Shown in pieces: positions 54,483 through 62,718 of a stretch of 64,000 nucleotides of DNA; the first letter of the stretch is position 1, and every line of letters starts with the position of its first letter. The stretch covers positions 1,219,001 to 1,283,000 of the forward strand of contig NZ_CP014335.1 of assembly GCF_001610955.1 (NCBI RefSeq), read 5' to 3'. The DNA comes from Geobacillus thermoleovorans (GTDB taxonomy: Bacteria > Bacillota > Bacilli > Bacillales > Anoxybacillaceae). Position numbers and translations under genes: made by a program. The notes under the pieces were generated by a model. That model was not told the DNA's origin, ran no database searches, and saw nothing but the letters and a program-made list of their open reading frames with translations.

Positions 54483-55148
54483 TTGGACGTACAAATCCAC
54501 TGGACGTATATCACGCCGAAAAAACAAGAGGCGTTTCTTGTCTCCGATTGGGTCGATGCCAAAAAGGCGCTCGCTTTGGCGGATGATTTTGAAAAAACCG
54601 GGCGGACGAAAACAGTGGAGTTCGTCGATCGAAACGGCACGGTGTGGTCAAAAAAAGAGCTGCAAAAGCTGCTTGAGGAGATCGCCGGCGAGCCGCATGA
54701 GATCGTTGTGTATTTCGACGGCGGCTTTGACCATGAGACGTCCCAAGGCGGCGCCGGCGCGGTCGTATACTATAAGCAAAACGATCATCGCTACCGGTTG
54801 CGCGCCAACCGCCGGCTCGGCGAAATCAAATCCAATAATGAGGCAGAGTATGCGGCGTTTTGGTTTGTCATGCAGCTGCTCGAGGAACTTGGCGTCCATC
54901 ATTTGCCGGTGACGTTCCGCGGCGACTCCCACGTCGTGTTAAAGCAGCTGTCCGGCGATTGGCCGTGTTTTGAGGACGATTTCAACATCTGGCTTGACCG
55001 CATTGAAGCGAAAATGCGCGAGCTTCACATCGAACCGGCGTACGAGCCGATTTCGCGCAAACAAAATAAAGAGGCGGATTCGCTCGCCCGCCAGGCGCTT
55101 GAAGGGCAGATCATCACAAGCCGAACGGAATTGACAGGGAAAGGGTAA
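54483..55148 (+). CDS. RNase HI-family protein (YpdQ/YpeP-like)
   Basis: 221-residue protein with an N-terminal domain (1-65) that looks like a small substrate-binding module and a C-terminal RNase H fold. All four catalytic carboxylates appear: Asp79 (VVYFDGG), Glu120 or Glu122 (SNNEAEY), Asp148 (FRGDSHVV) and Asp199 (NKEADSLA). It is therefore probably an active nuclease on RNA in RNA-DNA hybrids, unlike inactive paralogues that lack these residues. The TTG start follows GAAGGGTGA. The zinc-finger gene starts 6 bases later. Confidence 0.87.
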   Translation: MDVQIHWTYITPKKQEAFLVSDWVDAKKALALADDFEKTGRTKTVEFVDRNGTVWSKKELQKLLEEIAGEPHEIVVYFDGGFDHETSQGGAGAVVYYKQNDHRYRLRANRRLGEIKSNNEAEYAAFWFVMQLLEELGVHHLPVTFRGDSHVVLKQLSGDWPCFEDDFNIWLDRIEAKMRELHIEPAYEPISRKQNKEADSLARQALEGQIITSRTELTGKG

Positions 55149-55154
55149 GGTCGT

Positions 55155-55370
55155 ATGGGAAAGAAGCGGAACCGACGCAAAGAAATATTGGACCAAATCG
55201 CTTGGCTGGAGGAAACGTACTGCGATGGCTGCTTTTTAAAAAGCACGTTCCGGAAAGAGTACGGCAAAACGTACGCCCAATCGTTTTGCATCCAGCAATG
55301 CACGGTCGGGGAACAAATGCGGCAGTACGGGGAGATGCTTCTATCAGCGCCGCCGCGTTCGCGTCGGTAA
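55155..55370 (+). CDS. Zinc-finger domain protein (YpeQ-like)
   Basis: 71-residue basic protein with four spaced cysteines (TYCDGCFLK and SFCIQQCTVGEQ) that can bind one zinc. The pattern and the adjoining YpdQ/YpeP-like gene match the B. subtilis ypeP-ypeQ neighbourhood. Function unknown. The ATG overlaps the ribosome-binding region AGGGAAAGGG of the gene before it, giving a two-gene operon. The C-terminal ten residues are Pro/Arg-rich and unconserved. Confidence 0.82.
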   Translation: MGKKRNRRKEILDQIAWLEETYCDGCFLKSTFRKEYGKTYAQSFCIQQCTVGEQMRQYGEMLLSAPPRSRR

Positions 55371-55604
55371 TGAAGGAATTTTTTTCAAGAGGCGGTTGGT
55401 GCGGGCGATAGGAGCCCCAATCTGCGCTTTCGCGGGCCTGGGGCGGTGCCGGCTGCGACCAGGCAAGCTTTGGCGTTTGAACGGAGGAAGCGGATGCGCT
55501 GCGAAGGCCGGTGATTGACAGAACATACGTTTTAACATGGAGAAACCTCAAAAGCAGTTCTTCTTTTCACTCCAAAAGGAAATCGCTTTTTGTCCTCCGC
55601 CTTA

Positions 55605-55824
55605 ATAGATGCAATTTTTACTGAGCATTGGATCGACTGTCGAACGACCGAACAAACACCGCTTTCAGCCCCATGTATGGGTCTGAGAAGCGGGTGGTTG
55701 TTCGATCGTCCGTCACGCCAAGGCGTGACGGAGGCAAGCAAAGGCTTGCCCTCGACAGTCGAAAAATTGATAAGTGTCTTTTCTGTCAAAGAAAAGATAT
55801 GTTAAACGTTTTGGTTGCATCTAT
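55605..55824 (+). mobile_element. MITE-like element, copy 1, with three-hairpin cloverleaf
   Basis: About 220 bp bounded by ATAGATGCAA (55605-55614) and its inverse TTGCATCTAT (55815-55824). Inside, GACTGTCGA (55635-55643) pairs with TCGACAGTC (55752-55760), enclosing three hairpins: A around 55645-55708 (CCCAT/ATGGG tip), B 55710-55731 (CCGTCACGCC/GGCGTGACGG) and C 55733-55750 (GGCAAGC/GCTTGCC). No protein frame. Non-autonomous transposable element is the best reading; a structured RNA is the alternative. Confidence 0.7.
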
Positions 55825-56060
55825 ATAGATGCAATTTAAAGCTTTAACATTTTTCGTTTTTACCGATCATTTCATCCGACTGTCGAGTGACCGAACAACA
55901 CCGCTTCCAGACCCATGAATGGGTCTGGAAGCGAGTCGTTGTTCGGTCTTCCGTCACGCTAAAGCGTGACGGAGGCAAGCCTATGGCTTGCCTTCGACAG
56001 TCAAAAATGGATGAGCCACTTTTCCGTCAAGGATATGTTAAACGATTTCGTTGCATCTAT
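55825..56060 (+). mobile_element. MITE-like element, copy 2, abutting copy 1
   Basis: Same plan: ends ATAGATGCAA (55825-55834) and TTGCATCTAT (56051-56060), closing stem GACTGTCGA (55878-55886) with TCGACAGTC (55994-56002). Hairpin A pairs 55889-55899 with 55938-55948 and 55902-55916 with 55919-55933 perfectly. Hairpin B is 55951-55972 and hairpin C 55974-55992. Stem B differs from copy 1 by a paired change (C-G to T-A). The right end of copy 1 and left end of copy 2 join into one 20-bp palindrome at 55815-55834. Confidence 0.72.
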
Positions 56061-56076
56061 ATATATCGTTTTGCTG

Positions 56077-56346
56077 TTATTGCCGCGCCTCGCGAAGCTG
56101 GTGTTCGGCGCGGGCCAATGTTTGTTCGCAACGGGCGAGAAAATCACCGTCGACGCCCGTTGCTTCTTGGCGGGCGCGTGCAAGTTGGTCGCGGGAGTTT
56201 TTCACCGCTTGTTCGGCATGGCGAAGCATCTCGGGATCGAGCTGCATCGTCGCCTGGCCGACCATTTTCTCCGCCGTCTCGACGAACATTTCCACTTGCT
56301 TTAAGTCGTTGTATCCCGTATGTACGTCGGCATCGCGTCTGGCCAT
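56077..56346 (-). CDS. DUF2564-type small protein (YpzA-like)
   Basis: 89-residue acidic helical protein (NDLKQVEMFVETAEKMVGQATMQLDPEMLRHAEQAVKNSRDQL, then two more amphipathic helices) without membrane segment or cysteine cluster. The VE...AEKxVGxATMxxDPE pattern agrees with what I recall of the YpzA/DUF2564 family, which lies near cspD in B. subtilis. Function unknown. The minus-strand ATG follows AGGGAGGTG. Its 3' end is only 17 bp from the right end of the second repeat element. Confidence 0.68.
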   Translation of the reverse strand: MARRDADVHTGYNDLKQVEMFVETAEKMVGQATMQLDPEMLRHAEQAVKNSRDQLARARQEATGVDGDFLARCEQTLARAEHQLREARQ

Positions 56347-56410
56347 ATGAACACCTCCCTTTTTTTATTGTTCGCCGCTTGGTTGAATCTATGCAAATCG
56401 CAATGAAAAA

Positions 56411-56434
56411 GGCACCCTGCTTAAGCAGGGTGCC
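56411..56434 (-). terminator. Terminator of cspD
   Basis: GGCACCCTGC (56411-56420) and GCAGGGTGCC (56425-56434) form a perfect 10-bp stem with a TTAA loop, followed on the minus strand by five T. Confidence 0.92.
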
Positions 56435-56475
56435 TCTCGTTCCGCTCCCGTTCTCTCGTCTATGTCAACGAAGTC

Positions 56476-56676
56476 TTATAATTTGACAACGTTCGCTGCT
56501 TGCGGTCCGCGGTTTCCTTGGACGATTTCAAACGAAACTTCTTGGCCTTCTTCTAACGTTTTGAACCCTTCACCTTGGATCGCCGTGAAGTGGACGAATA
56601 CGTCGGAACCGCCTTCCACTTCGATGAAACCGTAGCCTTTTTCGTTGTTAAACCATTTTACTTTACCACGTTGCAT
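56476..56676 (-). CDS. cspD: Cold-shock protein CspD
   Basis: 66-residue single-strand nucleic-acid chaperone with the beta-barrel motifs [16 protein letters not shown] (RNP1) and DVFVHFTAI (RNP2). It is closer to B. subtilis CspD than CspB at the N-terminus ([14 protein letters not shown]) and C-terminus (NVVKL). AGGAGG lies 12 bases ahead of the ATG. A leader of about 135 bases, usual for cold-shock genes, precedes it. Monocistronic, ended by a strong terminator. Confidence 0.95.
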   Translation of the reverse strand: MQRGKVKWFNNEKGYGFIEVEGGSDVFVHFTAIQGEGFKTLEEGQEVSFEIVQGNRGPQAANVVKL

Positions 56677-56846
56677 AATACTGAATTCCTCCTAATACCT
56701 TTAGCCTGTTCGGCTAACCTCAAGATTTTTATCAAATAACAAAATATACTTCACAGCCATCCAAGATGCACCTTCATGTTGAATGCCTGAAATATATTCT
56801 GTTATATGATGACTTTACTATACACTACCGCGGGTGGCCGCGTCAA
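56677..56846 (-). promoter_or_regulatory. Promoter and long leader of cspD
   Basis: On the minus strand TTGACG (56846-56841), 18 bp, TATAGT (56822-56817) predicts a start near 56810 and a leader of about 135 bases. A TTAGCC/GGCTAA hairpin (56717-56701) sits just ahead of the ribosome-binding site and could mask it. Confidence 0.65.
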
Positions 56847-56996
56847 GCAAAAGAAAGGAAATTTCCGAAAAAATTGTTTGCCGGCCCGAAAAACAATGCG
56901 TTGAAAAGGAAAACGGGCCGCTGGGGGAGAAAATAGTCATGAGCGGGCCACAACGCCCATACATTGGAATAGGAACGACAAAAAGGGGGAGAGCGG

Positions 56997-57248
56997 ATGT
57001 ACCGCGGAAAAATCGCGGGAAAAGAAGTGATCGTCCGGTTAGGGAGCCGGGTCAGCCGCCGCTATTTCAGCGACAATAAAATTTACCACATGGTTCTTTC
57101 GTACGGAGAGTCGGCGTTTCGCAAAGGGCTGGATATGTTTTGCATCTATAATGACCGCGTCGGCTTGATTGTCGCGGAAGTCGAGCAACAGGACGTCCCG
57201 GTCATTCGAATCGATTACATTATCGAAAACGAAAATGTGTACGAATAA
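56997..57248 (+). CDS. Conserved-looking small protein of unknown function
   Basis: 83 residues, starting MYRGKIAGKEVIVRLGSRVSRRYF and ending in an acidic tail. Alternating hydrophobic strands suggest a small beta-rich fold. No cysteine cluster, signal peptide or membrane segment. AAGGGGGAGAG lies 9 bases ahead of ATG 56997; an overlapping frame starting at 56834 is less likely. I do not recognise the family. It is followed by a candidate sRNA and the spo0M-like gene. Confidence 0.7.
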   Translation: MYRGKIAGKEVIVRLGSRVSRRYFSDNKIYHMVLSYGESAFRKGLDMFCIYNDRVGLIVAEVEQQDVPVIRIDYIIENENVYE

Positions 57249-57252
57249 CCAA

Positions 57253-57371
57253 TTGACAGCGGAAGGCGAATGCGGTAATCTCGAATGTAAGCGGTAACAA
57301 AACAAGCCGCATTCGTCCCTGTTTCTCCCAGGGGCAGACGTGCCGCGCCAGCATCGTCTGTTTATTTTTTG
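57253..57371 (+). ncRNA. Candidate small RNA with promoter and terminator
   Basis: A perfect TTGACA (57253-57258), 17 bp and TAATCT (57276-57281) predict a start near 57288. About 85 bases later CAGACG (57335-57340) and CGTCTG (57355-57360) form a hairpin followed by TTTATTTTTT. The interval has no ATG frame with a ribosome-binding site and includes a second small hairpin (CCCTG/CAGGG, near 57318-57333). A 9-bp inverted repeat (57267-57275 with 57307-57315) flanks the -10. Confidence 0.5.
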
Positions 57372-57379
57372 GCTCGCGT

Positions 57380-57406
57380 TGAAACAAGCGGCTTCGTTTT
57401 TTCGTA
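57380..57406 (+). promoter_or_regulatory. SigW-type promoter of the spo0M-like gene
   Basis: TGAAAC (57380-57385), 17 bp with a T-run just before the -10, then CGTA (57403-57406), matches the extracytoplasmic-function SigW consensus TGAAAC-N16/17-CGTA. B. subtilis spo0M belongs to the SigW regulon. Confidence 0.68.
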
Positions 57407-57442
57407 TGATGATATGACAAGAGAGACAAAGAGGTGACTACG

Positions 57443-57844
57443 GTGTTATTGCGCAAAATGATGTCAAGAGTCGGAGTCGGGTCGGCGCACGTCGACTTGA
57501 TCTTAAATAAATCGTTATGGCGCCAGGGGGAAATGATTCAAGGGATCGTCCACATTTACGGCGGAACGGTGGAACAAAGGATCGAGCGGCTCGATGTGGA
57601 GCTCGTGCAAAAAACAATCGAAAACGGCAAGGAACTGGATGCCATTGTCGCCGTCATTCCGGCGGCCGGAGCGTTTTGGATCAAGCCGAGCGAGAAAAAG
57701 GAAATCCCGTTTTCCTACACGATTCCGGAAACCTTGCCGCCATCGCGCCCGGGCCGGTCGTACCGGTTCATCACCCGCCTTCATATCGAAGACGCGGTCG
57801 ATACGCTCGACTTCGATTACGTGCAAATTTTGCCGAAGAAATAG
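57443..57844 (+). CDS. Short Spo0M-like arrestin-fold protein
   Basis: 133 residues aligning with the N-terminal half of Spo0M (about 258 residues in B. subtilis): LRKMMSRVGVGSAHVDLILNKSLWRQGEMIQGIVHIYGG, then an arrestin-like beta-sandwich with IPFSYTIPETLPPSRPGRSYRFITRL. The second half of Spo0M is absent, and the gene ends cleanly just before the glpF promoter. A single arrestin-like domain or a natural truncation are both possible. The GTG start follows GAGGTGAC; ATG 57458 is an alternative. Predicted SigW control suggests an envelope-stress role. Confidence 0.75.
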   Translation: MLLRKMMSRVGVGSAHVDLILNKSLWRQGEMIQGIVHIYGGTVEQRIERLDVELVQKTIENGKELDAIVAVIPAAGAFWIKPSEKKEIPFSYTIPETLPPSRPGRSYRFITRLHIEDAVDTLDFDYVQILPKK

Positions 57845-57845
57845 G

Positions 57846-57874
57846 TTGACAGCGTTTTCAACGGATGATATGCT
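57846..57874 (+). promoter_or_regulatory. glpFK promoter with an overlapping CRE
   Basis: TTGACA (57846-57851), 17 bp, TATGCT (57869-57874). The 14 bases from 57847 to 57860 match the CcpA site TGWNANCGNTNWCA at every position and cover the -35, so glucose repression by direct blocking is expected. Confidence 0.85.
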
Positions 57875-57911
57875 AAAAGCAAGTTAATAACGTTGTGGTG
57901 GAGAAGCGGAG

Positions 57912-57960
57912 ACCCACACATATTCCTCGTTGCTTAGCGGGGAAGTGTGTGGGTTTTTGT
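57912..57960 (+). terminator. GlpP-type leader terminator of glpFK
   Basis: ACCCACACA (57912-57920) pairs with TGTGTGGGT (57946-57954), with inner TTCC/GGAA pairs, followed by a T-rich tail. It lies in the leader about 90 bases before glpF. In B. subtilis the same position holds a terminator that GlpP with glycerol-3-phosphate overrides. Confidence 0.85.
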
Positions 57961-58048
57961 TTTTCCACCCAACGGCTAACCCTCCGGAGGGGCCGCCCAA
58001 GCAGGAAATAGCAGAGGAAATCACGAATGAAAAGGGGGAAGAGAACAA

Positions 58049-58867
58049 ATGTCGCCATTTTTAGGGGAATTCATCGGCACGGCACTGCTCATCATTTTCG
58101 GCGCTGGTGTGTGCGCCGGGGTCAATTTAAAGAAATCATATGCGGCCAATTCGGGCTGGATTGTCATTACGATGGGGTGGGGGCTGGCGGTGGCCGTGGC
58201 CGTATACGCTGTCGGCCGGTATAGCGGCGCCCATCTCAATCCAGCGCTGACAGTGGCATTGGCCATAAGCGGTGATTTTCCATGGAAAGATGTCCCTGGC
58301 TATGTGTTGGCACAAGTACTTGGCGCTATGGTTGGGGCTGCCGTCGTCTATCTCCACTATTGGCCGCATTGGAAGGAAACAGACGACCCGGGTGTCAAGC
58401 TTGGCGTGTTTGCGACGGGTCCGGCAGTGCCGAATACGGCTGCCAACTTGCTTAGCGAGATCATCGGAACGTTTGTGTTGGTTTTGGCCATCTTGGCCAT
58501 TGGCGCCAACAAATTCGCTGATGGACTCAATCCATTTATCGTTGGTTTTTTGATCGTGGCGATTGGACTGTCGCTCGGCGGTACGACGGGATACGCCATT
58601 AATCCAGCCCGAGACTTTGGACCTCGCTTAGCCCACTTTTTGTTGCCAATCCCAGGGAAAGGGTCATCGAATTGGGCGTATGCGTGGGTGCCGATCGTCG
58701 GACCGCTGCTTGGCGGCGCGTTAGGCAGTTTGGTCTATAAAGCCGTTTTCTTGGGAAAACCGACAGGCGCATTATGGGGAGTGCTGGCGGCAACCGCAGT
58801 CGTTTTGGCGGCGGCGAAGATGGCAAAAGGAAAAACAGCCAGCGCCGCAAGCCGCCGTTCTCTCTAG
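58049..58867 (+). CDS. glpF: Glycerol uptake facilitator GlpF
   Basis: Aquaglyceroporin of 272 residues with six membrane helices and two NPA half-helices, SGAHLNPALT (about residue 65) and GYAINPARDFGPR (about residue 195). The Asp after the second NPAR is the glycerol-channel hallmark. Lets glycerol diffuse in, to be trapped by GlpK. AAAGGGGGAAG precedes the ATG. Operon glpFK: 49 bases separate the two genes. Confidence 0.96.
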   Translation: MSPFLGEFIGTALLIIFGAGVCAGVNLKKSYAANSGWIVITMGWGLAVAVAVYAVGRYSGAHLNPALTVALAISGDFPWKDVPGYVLAQVLGAMVGAAVVYLHYWPHWKETDDPGVKLGVFATGPAVPNTAANLLSEIIGTFVLVLAILAIGANKFADGLNPFIVGFLIVAIGLSLGGTTGYAINPARDFGPRLAHFLLPIPGKGSSNWAYAWVPIVGPLLGGALGSLVYKAVFLGKPTGALWGVLAATAVVLAAAKMAKGKTASAASRRSL

Positions 58868-58901
58868 TTGGCGTACCGGGTTTGTAAGCAAATAAAGGTG
58901 A

Positions 58902-60407
<1,506 letters not shown>

Positions 60408-60492
60408 CTATAGGGAACAAAGCAATAATCGATCGTGAATGGGCGGCCGCGGTCAAGCTGTGTCCTTTTCCACTTTTTTGTTCATTGCTTAG

Positions 60493-60530
60493 GCAGATGT
60501 TCCTTTCGTGGAGCATCTGCTTATTTATTG
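60493..60530 (+). terminator. Terminator of glpFK
   Basis: GCAGATG (60493-60499) pairs with CATCTGC (60514-60520), with inner TCC/GGA pairs, followed by a T-rich tail. Confidence 0.85.
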
Positions 60531-60640
60531 TCCAAAAAATAGTGGTTGAAACTGAGCTGTAGTTCACAGTCATGTTTTTCTATGAGGTATAAGACTGGAA
60601 AGGAATCAAAAAATTTACTGATATTTTTTCTATAAATATT

Positions 60641-60704
60641 GAATTTACGAAAAAAAATGATAGAATATTATTTGAATTTACGAAAAAAAATGATAGAATA
60701 TTAT
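60641..60704 (+). repeat. Tandem 33-bp duplication carrying a promoter, AT-rich
   Basis: Two copies with 31 identical bases begin at 60641 and 60674. Each copy places TTGAAT 16 bp before TAGAAT (60639-60666 and 60672-60699), so the duplication doubles a SigA-like promoter ahead of the oligopeptide operon. The interval 60540-60760 is markedly AT-rich compared with its surroundings. Nothing else is seen in it. Confidence 0.8.
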
Positions 60705-60761
60705 CTAAATATTATATATAGTCTAAAATTTAGTAATACTAACAAAAGGGAGAAGGACACA

Positions 60762-61787
60762 TTGGCAAAGCAAATGTTATTGGAAATTGAGGAGTTGCGA
60801 ATCTCTTTCCGCATCGGTGATGACTATTATGCGGCGGTCGACGACGTTTCGCTGGCGATCGGGGAGAACGAAGTCGTCGCTCTCGTCGGGGAGTCGGGTT
60901 GCGGCAAAAGCGCACTCGCTTTGTCGATTATGGGTCTCCACCCGCCCGAAAAGACAAAAATTGAGGGGCGCCTGCACTTTAAAGGGACAAATTTGCTGTC
61001 GCTCTCCGTTGCCGAACTCAATCGCATCCGCGGCAAAGAAATCGGGATGATCTTTCAGGATCCGTTAACGGCGCTCAATCCGCTCATGACGGTCGGCCGG
61101 CAGATCGAAGAAAGCATGGATTACCATCTGCGGCTGTCAGCAGCCGAAAAAAAGAAGCGAACGATCGGCTTGCTTCGCAAAGTCGGCATTCCGGAGCCGG
61201 AAAAGGTGTACTACCGTTATCCGCACGAGTTGTCCGGGGGGATGCGGCAGCGGGTCGTCATCGCGATCGCCATCGCCTGCGAGCCCGCCCTGCTCATCGC
61301 CGATGAACCGACAACGGCGCTTGATGTGACGATTCAGGCGCAGATCATAGGGCTGCTCAAAGAGTTGCAGCGGCAAATGAAAACGAGCATTATTTTAATC
61401 ACGCATGATTTGGGGGTGGTGGCGGAAATGGCGGACCGTGTGGCGGTCATGTATGCTGGGGAAATCGTTGAGTTAGCGGACGTCGATACCATTTTTCACC
61501 GTCCGCTTCATCCATACACTCGCTCATTGTTGCAGTCGATCCCGTCTGCGCAGACGAAAAAGGAACGACTCCACGTCATCCAAGGGATCGTTCCGCCGCT
61601 GCATAAACTGCCGCGGCGCGGCTGCCGCTTCCAGCCGCGCATCAGCTGGATTGGGGCGGATAAGCACGAATCGGATCCGAAGTTGCGGGAAGTGGAGCCG
61701 GGGCACTGGGTGCGTTGCACATGTTACCAACATTTTTATTTTCCCGATGATCAAACGGTAGGTGGAATCGGCTATGGCGCTTCTTAA
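60762..61787 (+). CDS. Oligopeptide ABC transporter ATP-binding protein (OppD/AppD)
   Basis: 341-residue NBD powering peptide uptake. Walker [10 protein letters not shown], the Q-loop segment [12 protein letters not shown], signature LSGGMRQR, Walker [13 protein letters not shown] and the H-loop THDLG are all canonical. The C-terminal extension, which in OppD holds a Cys-rich Fe-S-like region, has only RGCRFQPR and VRCTCYQH left. A TTG start follows AGGGAGAAGGAC; the longer frame upstream only translates the tandem repeat. It overlaps the next gene by 14 bases. Confidence 0.92.
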   Translation: MAKQMLLEIEELRISFRIGDDYYAAVDDVSLAIGENEVVALVGESGCGKSALALSIMGLHPPEKTKIEGRLHFKGTNLLSLSVAELNRIRGKEIGMIFQDPLTALNPLMTVGRQIEESMDYHLRLSAAEKKKRTIGLLRKVGIPEPEKVYYRYPHELSGGMRQRVVIAIAIACEPALLIADEPTTALDVTIQAQIIGLLKELQRQMKTSIILITHDLGVVAEMADRVAVMYAGEIVELADVDTIFHRPLHPYTRSLLQSIPSAQTKKERLHVIQGIVPPLHKLPRRGCRFQPRISWIGADKHESDPKLREVEPGHWVRCTCYQHFYFPDDQTVGGIGYGAS

Positions 61788-62700
61788 CGTCAACCATTTG
61801 AAAGTATACTATCCGGTGCGCGGCGGTTTTTTTCGCCGGGTGGTCGACCATGTCCGCGCGGTGGATGATGTCAGTTTCACGCTGAACAAAGGGGAAACGT
61901 ACGGGCTCGTCGGCGAGTCCGGCTGCGGCAAGACGACGACAGGGCGCACGATTATCGGTTTGATTCGCGCCACGGCCGGGGAAGTGCTGTTTGAAGGGAC
62001 GGATTTGACAAAGCTTCGCCGCCGCGAGTTTCATCCGTATCGGAAAGACATCCAGATGATTTTCCAAGATCCGTATTCTTCGCTCAATCCGCGCAAACGT
62101 GTGCTCGACATTGTCGCCGAGCCGCTCCGCAATTTTGAACGCCTGTCCCCGCAAGAGGAGCGGCAGAAGGTGCAATACGTTTTAGAGCGGGTCGGCTTGA
62201 GCGCGGAGTCGATTTACAAATATCCGCATGAATTTTCCGGCGGACAGCGCCAACGCATCGGCATTGCGCGGGCGCTCACGCTCAATCCGAAGCTCATCAT
62301 CGCCGATGAGCCGGTGTCGGCGCTTGATGTGTCGGTGCAGGCGCAAGTGTTGAATTTCATGAAAGAAATCCAGCAGGAGTACGGGCTGACGTATTTGTTC
62401 ATCAGCCATGATTTAGGGATCATCCGGCATATGTGCGACCGCATCGGCATTATGTACCGCGGCCGGCTCGTGGAGGAAGGGACGAGCGAGGAGATTTTTA
62501 CGAATCCTCAACATATTTATACGAAACGTCTGCTCTCCGCCATTCCGAACGCCGATCCGCGCGAACGCGGCCGGCAGGAGGCGCTTCGCCGCGAAGTGGA
62601 AAAAGAATATGAGCAGTCGTATTCCCGCTATTTTGATGAAAACGGCCGGGCTCACCCGCTCAAGCCGATTTCGCCGACGCACTCGGTGGCCATTCCGTAA
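61774..62700 (+). CDS. Oligopeptide ABC transporter ATP-binding protein (OppF/AppF)
   Basis: 308-residue second NBD, partner of the previous one. Walker A GESGCGKTT, signature FSGGQRQR, Walker B LIIADEPVSALD and H-loop SHDLG are present. The RRVVDHVRAVDDVSF N-terminus and the EEGTSEEIFTNPQHIYTKRLLSAIP C-terminus are typical of OppF. ATG 61774 follows TAGGTGGA; GTG 61762 is an alternative. It overlaps the OppD-type gene, indicating translational coupling. Confidence 0.93.
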   Translation: MALLNVNHLKVYYPVRGGFFRRVVDHVRAVDDVSFTLNKGETYGLVGESGCGKTTTGRTIIGLIRATAGEVLFEGTDLTKLRRREFHPYRKDIQMIFQDPYSSLNPRKRVLDIVAEPLRNFERLSPQEERQKVQYVLERVGLSAESIYKYPHEFSGGQRQRIGIARALTLNPKLIIADEPVSALDVSVQAQVLNFMKEIQQEYGLTYLFISHDLGIIRHMCDRIGIMYRGRLVEEGTSEEIFTNPQHIYTKRLLSAIPNADPRERGRQEALRREVEKEYEQSYSRYFDENGRAHPLKPISPTHSVAIP

Positions 62701-62718
62701 AGAGGGGAAGACGGGAAG

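Noticed and set aside
55414..55446. GCCCCA/TGGGGC stem after the zinc-finger gene
   Set aside because: The loop is long, no T-run follows, and pairing is weak, so a terminator call is not supported.
60639..60761. N-terminal extension of the OppD-type gene encoding a duplicated NLRKKMIEYYL peptide
   Set aside because: It is the translation of a duplicated promoter segment; the TTG at 60762 has the ribosome-binding site and begins the conserved domain.
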